Origin: Acanthosepion lycidas
Lineage: Eukaryota > Mollusca > Cephalopoda > Sepiida > Sepiidae
Direction: 5' to 3'
NCBI GenBank assembly: GCA_963932145.1
Contig: OZ010577.1
Coordinates: forward strand, 22,419,924-22,483,923
Length of the DNA stretch: 64,000 nt
The notes below the pieces were generated by a model, which had not been told where the DNA came from, did no database searches, and saw only the letters and a program-made list of their open reading frames with translations. This document shows, piece after piece, positions 10,450 to 21,069 of this stretch. The position numbers and the translations under genes are program-made. Every line of letters begins with the position of its first letter. Position 1 is the first letter of the stretch.

Positions 10450-12525
10450 TTGTAATCAGAACAGAACCCTACTCTTCAGAATCTTCAGTTTCCTACTCTA
10501 ACTGAAATGTGACTCAAACCAAATCTGAATGAAAAATTGATATGTTTTGATGAATAAAAATCTCATCTTGTTTTTGAACATTTTCAAAATAACATGTACT
10601 GCCATCAATAAAAATACCAACAAACATTTGGAATGTCTCATGGGGCTAAAGACTAATGAGTGTCTGCAAATCTTGGCATTATGCAAAAGATGAGAAATGA
10701 CAAAAACATTCTTCGAGGTTCCCTCGCCTCTACCTTCACATTCTTTAATGAGCAAAACAACTCTGACCAATTATTCAGGTTCTGCTTAAGAGAAAAAAAA
10801 GGAAAATAAAGTATCTAACCTCATTATTAAACTCATTAATTTACAGTAAATTTAACTCGATTACCAAGCAAATAAAATAATTGAAATTTTAGTTTCATAT
10901 CTGATTACCAATAAATATAGACGCAAACTCATAGATATAAAATAAAAAGACAAGGAAAATTTTATACTATTACATATACTTTTATGTGCATATACAAATA
11001 CATATATGTACACCCATATAAAATCTTTCTGGAATTGATCAAGCTATTTAATATTAACAATAAAAAAAAACAGCCTACCTAGGGCAATAGCACTTAGTCC
11101 TCTTCAAAGTTCTCCCATTGGGATCTCATACATTTATTCTGGCATCCCTTCTACTTTTCTTAGCAGTAAATAAGTTATTTAGGATTGCCATCAAGTGCCT
11201 TGTCACGTTCTACTTAATCTCGTCCACCAACTGAAATCTCCTTTATTTCAGTAGTGATAGCCAAAAATCACGGGAGCCAAAGTAGGGATTGTAGACTGGA
11301 GTTATGCAATTTTTTGCCAAAAAAAATTATTGATTTATATCCATGAAAATTATGAATGTGAAGATATTACCTTACCAAAGATCACTTAATGATACCTCAC
11401 TGTAAGCTGAATAACTCCATAGGAGAGTGCCTGTCTACACATGCATAATAAGGTTTCATTGGTTACAAAGTTCCATCAAGACTGCACAAACAGTTCTCAA
11501 GAAATATAAAATGGTTGGATACTCTTTGAAGAGACCTTTTGTGTATGTGTATGTGTGAAATGATTTCCTAAAAAAAAGAAAACATTGATAAAAAATAAAG
11601 TTCTCTTTTCATGGTGGAGTGATTTTTTAGAGATTCATACCAAGCTAAACAAAGGCATTTCTTGTTAACTTGATAAATCAATGATGTAATTGATCTGTTC
11701 AGATTCCTCACACTTTTGGGGAAAGCATGCACATACACCCAGAGATTATATTAAATACCTAAAAGAAAAAAAAAACAAACAATTTGTACTTAGCTTTTCA
11801 ATTTATGATTAGTAAATATAGTTTTTACTTAATAACACTATCACCTAACCCATACAAATTAATACAAAAATTTGAAAGATTTAGAACTTTCTAAATTATT
11901 TTAATTAAAATTTAAAAAAAAGAAAATTACTCTTGTAAAATTTCATTATTCATTGAAAAAAAATTAAAAACAATAGTGTCCATAATATATCTTATTCATA
12001 AAAAAATTAAAAGCTTTTCTAATTAAATAATGTCTTAGTTTGATTACATTTTTTATTTTACAATTCAGAGCAGATCTTCGGTAAGTGAGTTCCAGTTTGA
12101 AACAAGAAATTGTTGAGTTACATTCTCCAAGGAGTCCTGCTTTTTACTAATATAAATATGAAGCTGGAGGTAATTTAATTCCTTGAAATTTCATTAAGTA
12201 AGATATTTAACCAAACAGATATAAAAAAAATTATTTCTACCAAGATTTTCTAAAAATAAAAAACAATTTCTACAATAATTTAATTCATTTGTGAATAAGT
12301 CCTGAAAGTTTCATTCAATTATTTCATTTTTGGAAGAATTTTCAAATCAATGTGTTTTTTACTGGAAAAAGAGCATTGAATTTCCTTTTCTGCCCTCTAC
12401 TGACACAAGAAAAACAAGATTTTTAGCCAAAATTTTGAACATGCTAGAAAGGATTAAAAAATTTGATCAGATAATCAAAAACTACTTAGGTCTTTCTTCT
12501 GAATAATAATTATCATTTTGACAAT
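10450..12525. other. AT-rich intergenic DNA, no feature recognised
   Basis: No coding, RNA or repeat feature could be supported. The frame 10498-10770 (minus) has no recognisable motif. Confidence 0.45.
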
Positions 12526-12529
12526 AAAA

Positions 12530-12572
<43 letters not shown>
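12530..12572. repeat. TA microsatellite
   Basis: Uninterrupted TA run of about 38 bp. Confidence 0.9.
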
Positions 12573-12574
<2 letters not shown>

Positions 12575-12967
12575 TTATGAGAAATTATTCAAATCTCAAA
12601 AAAATTTCTATTGCTTATAAACCTATGCTTGATCCAGCTTCTAATTCTTTGGATGGAGTGGCTTGGTGAAAGATGTTGCTCATGGGGTCAGTTCTGGTGG
12701 GTTATGGATGCTTGAATGGGTATCACCACAGAAATTAGGAGCAGCTATTGAGCCTAGTTAGTTTCCTCTTTATCACTTAGGCCCACTAGCCCATGGTATG
12801 ATGCTTGCATTGCATCATAGCACTCCAGGTTCAATTCTCAGTAGTGTATGCGCATTGCTGATGAGTCCTAAAATGGGCGTCAGTGCTTTCTGCATTCTGC
12901 TGAGGATTCTTGTTCTAGACTTGATGAATTATTAAGAGAAATTATTCAAATCACAAAAGATTTCTAT
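12571..12967. repeat. Unit flanked by 41 bp direct repeats; contains SINE-like body
   Basis: The direct repeats 12571-12611 and 12927-12967 share GAGAAATTATTCAAATC and ATTTCTAT. Between them lies a more GC-rich block with a B-box-like GGTTCAATTCTC (about 12828-12839) preceded by ATCATAGCACTCCA. Such a head suggests a tRNA-derived SINE. The repeats are too long for an ordinary target-site duplication. Confidence 0.45.
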
Positions 12968-12974
12968 CACACAG

Positions 12975-13002
12975 ACATATATATATATATATATATATAT
13001 AC
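12975..13002. repeat. TA microsatellite
   Basis: Short TA run following the second direct repeat. Confidence 0.85.
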
Positions 13003-13349
13003 CCAAAATCTGTGGGTAAGTAATCCAAGCTCAAAATATTTATAATAGGGCATATAAATAAATGACATAAAAATGAAACTCAATTGTACCCCATTCATAT
13101 GGCCATTTCACTCCTTGAGAGGTTTCTCTCTTAGAGAAATTCCCTGGAATTTGTCAATACTAAAATGTTTGATAAAAAAATGAATTGTAATGTTCTTTTT
13201 TTTAAAAATTGAAAATTAAAAAAGATAGGAAGAAAGAAGAAAAAAAGAGAGGGAAAACAGGAAATAAGGGGAAAAGGCATTTAAGAGGGAGATAGAGAGA
13301 AAAAAGTGGGGAGGAAAAACCAAAGTAGTGAGGGGGAACAGAACAACAT

Positions 13350-13380
13350 ATATATGTATGTATATATATGTGTGTGTGTC

Positions 13381-13430
<50 letters not shown>
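13350..13430. repeat. TG/TA microsatellite
   Basis: TATG, TG and TA runs in series. The tyrosine/isoleucine-rich minus-strand frames over it are artefacts of the repeat. Confidence 0.9.
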
Positions 13431-13431
<1 letters not shown>

Positions 13432-13679
13432 ACAAGTCTAGACAGAAGTTAAAAACAGTTGAAGATTAACAATGACCTATATTTAAAATCTTAACACTTG
13501 TTCAAAAAGGAAAAATTTATATAAAGAAATACAATCACTAAAGTTAAGAAAGAGTTTTTAAGGTTGTAGATGAAAGAAATAGAATTTAATATTAATACAA
13601 TTATTAGACAAAAACTGAATAACATTTTTTATTGAATGCAGGTATATGTTTCAAGAATTCGATTCCCTTCATCAGGATT

Positions 13680-14235
13680 TACATTGAATTTTTTTTAATC
13701 ATTTCACCACAAGCAAGGCAGGGATGCCGCTAATATACAAGGGTTTACAGAAAGTGGAAGTGAGACAAAAGACTGGGTATAGGAGAGATTGAAGAAAGGG
13801 GTAAAAAATAAATGGGATTCAAGAAGATAGAAGATGGTGATTAATTTTGCATTTAAATTTTTGAAGATTTTACTTATCAGGGGAGCAAGTAAATGGAAGG
13901 GAATTCCACAGGCAGGAAGTGTGAGAAAAGAAATTGTTGGAATAGAAGTGGTGGTTATATTTAACCATTTCAACAGTAAAAGCATGGGACGTAGATGCTA
14001 ATCTAGTAGCTTGATTAAATTCATGTAGTTGGAGTACTAGGGAAAATGCTCATCAGAGCAGTTGCCATGAAAATATTTGTAGAAAAGACAGAGGGAAGCC
14101 ATGTCACCTCAATGAGAAAGTGACTGATGTCGGGATACCAAGTCAGGATCAATTACATTACAGATCCTTCTTTGGATTTTGTCAAGAACCACAAGATGAA
14201 TAGCAGGAGCACCAGACCAGATATAGCAACAGTAT
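13680..14235 (-). pseudogene. LINE A copy 1, C-terminal part of ORF2
   Basis: The minus frame at 13704-13985 and neighbouring frames contain the conserved LINE A end: a histidine/phenylalanine-rich segment, an out-of-frame equivalent of LWNSLPF, then an NLxKFKxxxN-like segment and the final ALLxVK-like block. The same region recurs in fragments at 3160-3302, 5725-6075, 19380-19590, 45785-45985, 58045-58290 and 60690-61020. Frameshifts occur throughout. Confidence 0.65.
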
Positions 14236-15225
14236 TCAATGCACAGATGAATGGTAGATTTGTGAATGTGCAAGATGAACTCTGATAAGAAAAACTTCCT
14301 GGCATGATACAGTGACCCATCTTTCCTTGTAGCAGTTGTTGTTCCATTTCAAGTCAGTTGAAAAAAAGTGAGGCAAAGAAGGTGCAGTGTGTTGCTTTCT
14401 AGGAAGTCTAGTATCAGCCAGGCTGGTGGTGGGCAGGAGAGTTTCTCTCTGGTGGTTAAATGAGAGCAGTTTTGTTTTGGAGGCATCAAAATTTACAAGA
14501 CATTTCCTGCCCCAGTTAACCACTGATTGGAGGTTCTTTTCAAGATTAACAGCCAGTTTAACTTTGTCAGCTCTGATGGATTTGCTATTGAGACAGGAGT
14601 AAATGGCAGTAGCATCAGCATAAATACCTATTTGGGAACTGATGACATCAGGAAGATCATTGATGAAGATCAGAAACAGCATAGGACCTAGGATGGAGCC
14701 TTGCAGGACACTCAAATTCATGTGAAAGGATCTGGAAGTGAGTCCATTCAAAAATGACCTTCATTTCATAATTTAACAGGAATGATTGGATTAAATCAAA
14801 CAATCATTCTGTAATACCATAGCTCTGAAGCTTACATAGAAGGCCAGTGCGCCAAACCCTGTCAAATACCTTTGAGATATCTAGAGCCACAGTTCAAGCT
14901 TTGCCATTCTTATCAAGAGCTTGATATACATATTCAGTATGGCCATTAGCACATCATAGGTAGACCTGGCAAAACATAAGCCATATTGTTTGTCAGAGAG
15001 TAAGTCATGAGAATTCTTAAAAAAAAGGAACTACAGAAGAGGACTTCCAACAAGCTGGAAAGCAAGAAGCAGTGAGGCAACAGTTGTAGAGTTAGGAGGG
15101 AATTGGTGCCAGTTCAGGAACACATTTCTTTAGGGTGATGGCTGGGATCCTGTCACCTCCACTTGCCTTATAGGCATCTAATTTAGAAATGATGTCTGAG
15201 ACCAGTGATTTTTGACTTTTTGACT
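14236..15225 (-). pseudogene. LINE A copy 1, reverse transcriptase domain
   Basis: The minus ORF 14236-14751 (171 residues) holds the RT block with [19 protein letters not shown] (residues about 17-35), followed by the catalytic motif position, which reads YADATAIYS. The second catalytic aspartate of YADD is replaced by alanine, so even an intact frame would be inactive. The upstream part (15092-15225) has the GGDRIPAITLKKCVPELAP block. Between them the frame is broken but alignable with copy 2 at 50995-51330. Confidence 0.8.
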
Positions 15226-15507
15226 TGTATCGGTTTTCACCCTGGTTGGGTTGAACTGGCTTCCTCCCGAGCAAGTACAGTATCATGGACCATCGCTGCC
15301 CATGCTCGCCGATCCTGAGCCAGGTCACACGAAATGGTGAGCCAATCACGATTTCATCGTTGAAGACCAACTACTTGTGGACCCGATAGTACTGCTAGGT
15401 CATCCTTGATTGTGCTAGCCCACGTCCTCAGCTGCTCACCGACACATTTTTGCCAGCCAGGAAGAGAAGGAGGGAGAAGTACATCGCAGATAAGCTCTCT
15501 CCAGGTG

Positions 15508-15717
15508 TCAAGCTGCATGCCTGAACCATTGGAGATGACGGAGCAGGATGAGTGGAAGAGGACGGAGACTCAGGTGACATCGTAGAATGCAGCGAAGGCA
15601 ATCGTTGTCAAACACTTCAACCATTCGTAGTTCAACCACTCTAAGTGGCCACGTTTCGCAGCCATAGAGAAGGATAGTCTGAACAATAGCCTGATAGATG
15701 CGCTCCTTTGTAGCCAT
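15508..15717 (-). pseudogene. LINE B, C-terminal thumb/tail segment
   Basis: It holds TKERIYQAIVQTILLYGCE and ELRMVEVFDNDCLRCILR, then an HLQWFRHAA segment: the usual order after the RT domain in RTE-type ORFs. It is separated by a frame break from the RT block 15745-16287. Confidence 0.75.
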
Positions 15718-15744
15718 GGAAATCTCCTGTCACTCCCATAGTGA

Positions 15745-16287
15745 TCACTTGAGATGCATGAATGTGGACCTTGCAGCTCCTATATGGCATTCAACCTCAG
15801 TAGCAGCCTGCCCGGATGGTATAATGGTTGAACTGAGATAGACGGAAGACTGCACGTCCTCCAGATTGACCCAGTCCAGCATTAGTGGCAGCCAGTTGAC
15901 TAGATCAACCAGGGACGGTATAACTTTGGTCTTCGAGGCATTGATGGTCATGCCCACATCCCATGCTGCAGCTTGCACACAGTTTAGCACAGCTTGCACA
16001 TCATCACAGTTCGATCCAACCAAGACAATGTTGTTTGCGTAGGCCAGATCAGACACCCTGACATTCTGACTAACCGCAACTCCAGTGTAGTCCTCAAGGG
16101 CCTTGCCAAGGATGTAGTCAATTGTATAGTTGAATAGGGTAGGGGATAGGGCACACCCTTGCCGCACACCAGTCTTCCCCTCAAACGTCTCTGACTCCTC
16201 ACCATAAGCACGAACACATGCTCGCGTCAACCAATAGTAGCCCTTGATGAGATGAAAGAGTTTAGCAGGCATGCTATCAACCTCCAT
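15745..16287 (-). pseudogene. LINE B, reverse transcriptase domain
   Basis: A 180-residue open stretch: MPAKLFHLIKGYY near the start, GVRQGCALSPTLFNYTIDYI at about 41-60, the mutated catalytic box AYANNIVLVG at about 88-97, and NASKTKV at about 116-122. The family uses this domain for target-primed reverse transcription. Loss of both catalytic aspartates shows it is a dead copy, and a frame break separates it from the C-terminal part. Confidence 0.8.
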
Positions 16288-16344
16288 AATACGCCAGAGT
16301 GAGCCTCTCTCAGCAGATTCAAAAGCAGCTGCAAAGTCAACGAA

Positions 16345-17160
16345 GCAGAAGGGTTATGTGTATATCACTCAGAAGAGCCTCTGTCTTATTGGGTAAATCA
16401 AATGTAGGTACTCCAAATGAGTTGAGTGTTGAGTTGGAAGAGAATTTCTGAGTAAAGCATTCAACCTTATCTGCTGTAGATGTCATAATTTCAAACTGAT
16501 TGAATAGAGAACAGATTGAGGATTTTCTGTTGTTCAGCACACTCTTGTAGAGTTGCTAATAATCTCTAGAACCAAACTTGTCAGATGCTATACGTTATTT
16601 CATTCTATCGGTAAACAGTAATTTTGCTTCATTAAGGACATGCTTGCACTCATTACAAGCAGAGACAAAGAGATGCCTGTTGCAATAAGACATGTTGTTT
16701 TGGTACAACCAGAAGAAGTTATTCCTGTGGGCTATAGTGGTTGAGCGTGCAGGTGAGAACCAAGATGAAAATGATTTAACTTGGTATTTCCTTGCTAGAA
16801 TGAAAGCATTGATGCCAGCCTTCACCCATGTGGAAAACTCACACGTGCATTTTTGAAGAGGATGATTAAAAACTTCATTTCAAGGGCTGTCACAAAGGAA
16901 ATCAAGGTACGAGTCCCAATCCACTTGTTGATAACAGAAAGATATTCTGTTGGTAGGAGGTTCTTGTCTGCTCGGACACTACTGCATAGTTAGAGTTGCC
17001 AAAAGGGAAGGGCTGCATAGTACAACATGAGTCAGGGATAGAAGTAAAGAAGAGATCTAGAAGAGAAGCATGTATATCAGTGTTACTGGCAAAATGCATG
17101 GAGAAGTCCACCACTTGCGTGAGAGATTGAGAATTTCAGGGGTTGAATGCCAGTGAAGTC
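16345..17160 (-). pseudogene. LINE A copy 1, endonuclease end and EN-RT connector
   Basis: Minus frames at 16902-17114, 16595-16825 and 16337-16540 together give the end of the endonuclease domain (LLDLFFTSIPDSC then a GNSNYAVV segment in place of the usual G.SDH.V), followed by the basic connector (NNFFWLYQ, DRMK, then SVLNNRKSS-like). It joins LINE A sequence at 15225 across the LINE B insert. Confidence 0.65.
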
Positions 17161-17164
17161 AATG

Positions 17165-17306
17165 ACAGTGTTTAAGCCACCTGGCATGGTGTGTTGGTTG
17201 GTTGGTTGTTTTGTTTTATGGCATATCAAAACCTCACTGGGTCATTTAATGTCAACAAAATTTTTTAAATAGATTCATAACAATAGTTTGGAAAAAGTGT
17301 GTATGT

Positions 17307-17351
<45 letters not shown>

Positions 17352-17585
17352 AATCGTTTTTCAATTACTCATATTTTTAAGTATAATCCAACTTCTTTAG
17401 AATGTATAGCTCTTTGTAATACTTGTATTTTTTTTTTTAAGTATTGCTGATAATAATTTTTCCTTCAAAAATTATTATTGTTAATAATTTTTTTTTTACA
17501 AAGCATTTCTGGTATCAAAACCTATTTTTTCATAAGTTTGGGTGTTAACTATTTACCCATAGCTGGAACCCTAACAGGTACTACC
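17165..17585. other. Insert in LINE A with TA microsatellite
   Basis: This stretch separates the two halves of the LINE A endonuclease. It holds a TTGG repeat (17202-17213), a TA run (17309-17347) and A/T-rich DNA with an AATTATTATTGTTAATAATT-like inverted motif. It is not recognised; possibly another small element. Confidence 0.45.
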
Positions 17586-18065
17586 ACCCCAGGTTAGGGT
17601 AGACCTGGGAATGCCAGCAATTAAGACATGGCTCCATACTCCTCAAAACCTCCTTGCTGCTGGACGTAGTTTATCATCATACCCAGAATGGGGCATAGTG
17701 GGCATTAAAGTCACCGAACACAAATTTGCAAACAAGTGTAGGGAGATGGCCTTGTCTATATTATCAGGAATACTATCTAGTATGCAACAGTCATGAGAGG
17801 AAAGGGAACAGTAGAGAAAGAAGAGGTAGTAGACTGAGTTTAATAGAGAGAGGCGGAGACACATGTAAGAATGGGCTGGAGATTCAAGAGTTCCCTAGCC
17901 AGCGGGAGATGTCCAGAGACATAAACCCCGAGGCTAGGCAAGTTGACATCAGAGTCCTTACTAAAGAGAAGAAGATAGCCAGGATAAAGAGAAATCAGAG
18001 GAGGGGATGGCAGAGTTAAGATTAATTCGCAGAGAGTTAGAATGTCTGGAGACTTTTTGAAGAGG
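17585..18065 (-). pseudogene. LINE A copy 1, N-terminal endonuclease region
   Basis: Reading across frames, the minus strand gives segments resembling an apurinic-type LINE endonuclease: a PGYLLLFSKD segment, and near 17690-17720 a GDFNAH motif, which in this family carries catalytic residues. The frame shifts repeatedly and several stops occur. Confidence 0.55.
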
Positions 18066-18369
18066 AATGATTCTACACTGTAAAGTTGGTATGAATACCA
18101 TGAATGTTGGACAAGGAAAGGTTGAGGGGTGCATGTGGTTTTTGCTGAGTTGGTTTAGTCATATACCTTTGGTTCCTTTTAGTCATTGTGTGTTATTTTG
18201 TTAAGTAAAAGGACTGGGGTAGAAGTAGCAGTTGGTCATCTAATGTAACATGTGCAAGAAGGGAACTGGAGTAGACTGCAACAAGATTGACAACTGGATG
18301 TGCTTTTGCAGGGAGACCTTTTCATGCATGAAATGGCACTAAAAGAACCCCAATATTATGTGAGTGTTG

Positions 18370-18665
18370 ATCAGAGAAGCCGCTCTAGACACTACACAAA
18401 AGTTTGGGCTCTTCACTATCAGTCAGGAAGCAACAACCAGAAAACTGACAAACTGGTACCCTGAGTATGAAGAAACATTGACACCATCCACACATACCAT
18501 AAAAAATTCATGACAACACCACTATGAAGGCCTGAGAAAAGGAAAGGAACTGGAAACCTCTTTCTAAACAGGAGACAAAGGATGAGCCTCTACTCCTGTT
18601 CAAGAGAAGTGGGAGGAGTATGGACCGGCAATAGGAAAGCATATCTACTCCTAATAAAAGGTGCT
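18370..18665. repeat. Dispersed repeat D, copy 2 and flank
   Basis: At 18530-18662 it matches repeat D at 5811-5935. The preceding sequence (18370-18530) is moderately GC-richer than its surroundings and probably belongs to the same unit. No coding motif was recognised. Confidence 0.45.
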
Positions 18666-18682
18666 AAATTTCAACTTAGTTA

Positions 18683-18748
18683 AAGTCAAGATATCTATTA
18701 GTGTTAGACATTTCTTTTAATGTCTAACACTAATAGATATCTTGACTT
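18683..18748. repeat. Perfect 30 bp inverted repeat with 6 nt loop
   Basis: Arms 18683-18712 and 18719-18748 are exact reverse complements; the loop is TCTTTT. The arm begins AAGTCAAGATATC. It would extrude as a strong hairpin. Confidence 0.95.
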
Positions 18749-18861
18749 GAAAATGTTTAACAATTAGAAATTCAACAAAGAATTAAAACTGACAGAGAGC
18801 TACCTCTGAAAGAACTAAAAAAAATAACAGTCCTGGGTTTGACTTCCAGTTAAGTTTTAAT

Positions 18862-19012
18862 TTCTAAGTTCAAATTCAAAAGTACAATACAAACTTGTAA
18901 TGGACTACACATCAAAATTCTTAGAAAGAAAATATTCAGTAATTCTCTTTCTAAGAATTCTGAATTGCCTGTTACAAGTTTGTATTATACTGTGGCATTT
19001 GAACTTAAAAAT
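18862..19012. repeat. Imperfect foldback with about 65 bp arms
   Basis: The left arm (AAGTTCAAATTCAAAAGTAC, then AATACAAACTTGTAA and AAAATTCTTAGAAAGA) is mirrored in the right arm (TCTTTCTAAGAATTCTGAAT, then TTACAAGTTTGTATTATACT and GCATTTGAACTT). One arm also occurs alone at 22255-22310 (GAATTGTCTGTTACAATTCT, GTGGCATTTGAACTTT). Confidence 0.85.
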
Positions 19013-19078
19013 AAAATCAATGTCCATATATTGCTGATGAAGGGAATAGAAGCCTTGAAACATATACCCCCCCCATAT

Positions 19079-19094
19079 ATATATATATATATAT

Positions 19095-19153
<59 letters not shown>

Positions 19154-19190
19154 TATAGATAGAGAGAGATAAATAAATAGAGAGATAGAT
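19079..19190. repeat. TA then GATA microsatellite
   Basis: A TA run followed by about 15 GATA units, some degenerate at the right edge. Confidence 0.95.
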
Positions 19191-19199
19191 ATATCTGTG

Positions 19200-19590
19200 C
19201 TACAACTGCCTAATTCTCACTATCCAGGCTTTATAAAGTTCAAAAGTGTTTATGTGGCCTTGTGGGTGATGAATTATTTTCTACCCTACAACTCTTTTCC
19301 ATACAGATGGTTAGTCTTACATTAATTGATCATTCTTTTAATGGAAAATATTTAGGCAAGCTACATTACTTAGTACAGACCTTATTCATGCCCTATTTGA
19401 TCTTCATAAATTTAAATGCAATATCGATCATTATCTTCTGTCTTCTTAATTTCTGTTCTTTTATTTCCTCCCTCTCCTTAATAATGTTTTTCTTTTTCTT
19501 ATATTCTTTCACACTCAGTAACACGCCCCTGTGTTTGAGTGGCTTTATTGCCTTGCTTGGGGTGAAATTATTTAAAAAAAAAAAAAGGAA
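19200..19590 (+). pseudogene. LINE 3' fragment (LINE C body joined to LINE A tail)
   Basis: The first half (19205-19400) matches 22435-22610 (TGATGAATTATTTTCTACCCT; CAACTCTTTTC). The second half (19400-19590) has the LINE A end: TTTAAATGCAATATCGATCATT, GAGTGGCTTTATTGCCTTG and GGGGTGAAATTATTTAAAA. The plus frame 19262-19669 is an A/T-rich chance frame over it. Confidence 0.65.
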
Positions 19591-19759
19591 AGAAAGAAAC
19601 AAATGTCAGAATTTCAACATCAAGACTCAATTCTCTTCAGCATTTGACAGTTTGATTCATTTATTTTAGAAAATAAAAAATATCCATTTTGAGTGCAGTC
19701 AAGAGGAGAGTAACTGGCCATGGTTAAATGTAATTGGCAGAAATTCCCAAGAAACAGAA

Positions 19760-19915
19760 CAGACAAAGCTTGCAATAAACAATAACAAAGAAAAGAGTTG
19801 GACAAAAAGAAAACTAAGCAAACAATATATGCAAGACAAAAGTAGACAAAGCAGCAGTAATGAGGCAAAAGATTTACAAACTAAGAATGGTGTTAGCACA
19901 CAAAAGGTTTACAGT
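19760..19915. repeat. Dispersed repeat H, copy 1
   Basis: It shares AAGCAAACAATATATGCAAG, TTTACAAACTAAGAATGG and TTAGCACACAAAAGG with 63645-63755 in the same orientation. Function and class are unknown. Confidence 0.6.
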
Positions 19916-19952
19916 CAAGTAATTGCAGCATTCTTACTTCAAGATAAGAAAG

Positions 19953-19998
19953 AATATGATATGAGACCAAGAAAGAATATGATATGAGACCAAGAAGT
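19953..19998. repeat. 23 bp tandem duplication
   Basis: The unit AAGAAAGAATATGATATGAG plus ACC occurs twice head-to-tail. Confidence 0.9.
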
Positions 19999-20154
19999 GG
20001 CCTATCTTATTAGCTAGGAAGAAATCCCAGTCTACATCTTTATGGTTTGTCTATAAATTTAAGAAGGGAGATGCTTTTGCAGTCATTCCTCCTTGGATTA
20101 GAACCACCAAAGTGTGACAAGCTGCAGCAATCTCATCAGCTGGCAGATTAGGTT

Positions 20155-20420
20155 TAAGGGGCTTCCATCAAGCTAGCCTAGGTGATTAAAGCATTGGTTC
20201 AGGAATTTGGTGACATAGTAATTGTGATTTCAATTCCTGGGCCAGGTGGTATCTACTTGGCTTCAACAGGGTGAGCAATGCTAAAAATAAGAACTAGATG
20301 AGATATCTCTAGACATGGGTTGTGGAACGAGAACAATGTACCCCTGTAGATTAAATAAAGGGTTCAGATTGAAATTCACTGTAGGTTAACTGGCTTGACA
20401 TATACCCAACTAACTAAAAT
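20155..20420 (+). mobile_element. SINE E copy
   Basis: The tRNA-like head has GTGATTTCAATTCCTGGGCC (B-box region). The body has AGAACTAGATGAGATATCTC, then GTGGAACGAGAACAATGTAC and AATAAAGGGTTCAG. Its tail ends in a GTAGGTTAACTGG variant. Confidence 0.7.
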
Positions 20421-20504
20421 TCTTTAAACGTCAATGAAAAATTCCAATAGTTTAATTTCTGTTTGAATTTCTGGAATGAGGATTTATCATTGTCTAGATC
20501 ATTT

Positions 20505-20650
20505 AAATGCAGCCTATTGTTCTCATCTTCATTGTTGTTGTTGTCACAAGGTTTCCGCTGTTGTTCTCTCTGGCCTTAATCAGGTATATGTTAATCCAGG
20601 TAACATACACGGACTTTTTAACTGAACCCAGTAGAAATGAGCCGTCCTAA
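20505..20650 (-). mobile_element. SINE E tail fragment
   Basis: On the minus strand the tail motifs CCTGATTAAGGCCAGAG, GGAAACCTTGTGA and GATGAGAACAATAGGCTG are legible. Only the tail end is present, upstream of another SINE E body fragment at 20640-20720. Confidence 0.55.
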
Positions 20651-20735
20651 AATAAGAACTAGACAAGGTGGGTATGGGCAGTGGAACGAGAACTATCTAC
20701 ATTTGTAGATTAAATACCATATATACTTGTGTATA

Positions 20736-21065
20736 AGCCAATTTCCTGTAAAGTGTGATCCAATGGATAAAGACATTGGTTAGATCCAGTAATTAGTCCC
20801 GAGGAGTTGTGTGTTCAATACCTGGCTACAGCAGTGGTAAGCCAAAAACTTGGAGAGTTGAGTTAAAGGGAAATAATTGAGACATCCAAAAGAGACATGT
20901 CATGTGGAACTAGAACAATCTACCCCAGTGGGCAAAATAAAGGGTTCAGTTTGAAATTCTATTCACCTGAAGAAGGCTGAAGAGTACAATGGCCGAAATG
21001 TTGTCAATATGGCAATGAAGACAAAGTATAACAGTCTGAATAATGTAAATAATGTAAGTAAAAAA
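20736..21065 (+). mobile_element. SINE E, near full-length
   Basis: The head ATCCAATGGATAAAGACATT gives an A-box-like TGGATAAAGACATTGG, and GTGTTCAATACC gives the B box at about 20811-20822. The body has GTGGAACTAGAACAATCTAC and AATAAAGGGTTCAGTTTG. The tail has CACCTGAAGAAGGCTGAAG, CCGAAATGTTGTCAATATGG and CAGTCTGAATAATGTAAATA. It is the best-preserved copy in the window. Confidence 0.75.
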
Positions 21066-21069
21066 ATCC

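Larger units (their letters stand above)
15225..16345 (-). mobile_element. LINE B, RTE-type LINE nested in LINE A
   Basis: A 5'-truncated non-LTR retrotransposon. It starts with an FVDFAAAFES block (just above 16287), passes through GVRQGCALSPTLFNYTIDYI and the catalytic box, then LLYGCETWPLRV and a tail with DRRAWAAMVHDT. The end on the minus strand is a GTCAAAAA-type short tandem tail, typical of RTE elements. The catalytic box reads AYANN where YADD is expected, so both aspartates are lost. The LINE A reading frame stops at one edge and resumes at the other. Confidence 0.8.
13630..18065 (-). mobile_element. LINE A copy 1, near-complete, with nested insertions
   Basis: A long minus-strand non-LTR retrotransposon is readable from an endonuclease region (about 17585-18065) through a connector (16345-17160) and reverse transcriptase (14236-15225) to a C-terminal region and A/T-rich tail (13630-14235). 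The order EN-RT and the C-terminal motif (LWNSLP-like followed by a LQKFKCKxN-like segment) fit the CR1/Jockey-type group; the clade is inferred. It is interrupted by LINE B (about 15225-16345) and by an unrelated insert (about 17165-17585). Multiple stops and frameshifts make it dead. Confidence 0.75.

Noticed and set aside
13202-13435. Tyr-Ile/His-Thr-rich reading frames at 13202-13435, 28455-28730, 32441-32707, 23761-24049 and 33424-33988
   Set aside because: They are translations of TA, CA or TG microsatellites with no flanking domain.
14387-14602. Plus frame opposite LINE A reverse transcriptase
   Set aside because: Antisense shadow of the RT block.
16881-17120. Frame 16902-17114 considered as an independent gene
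   Set aside because: It aligns with the end of the LINE A endonuclease domain and lies in the correct order with the rest of LINE A.
19262-19669. Plus frame of 135 codons, hydrophobic, membrane-like
   Set aside because: It coincides with LINE C/LINE A tail sequence; the hydrophobicity follows from T-rich DNA.
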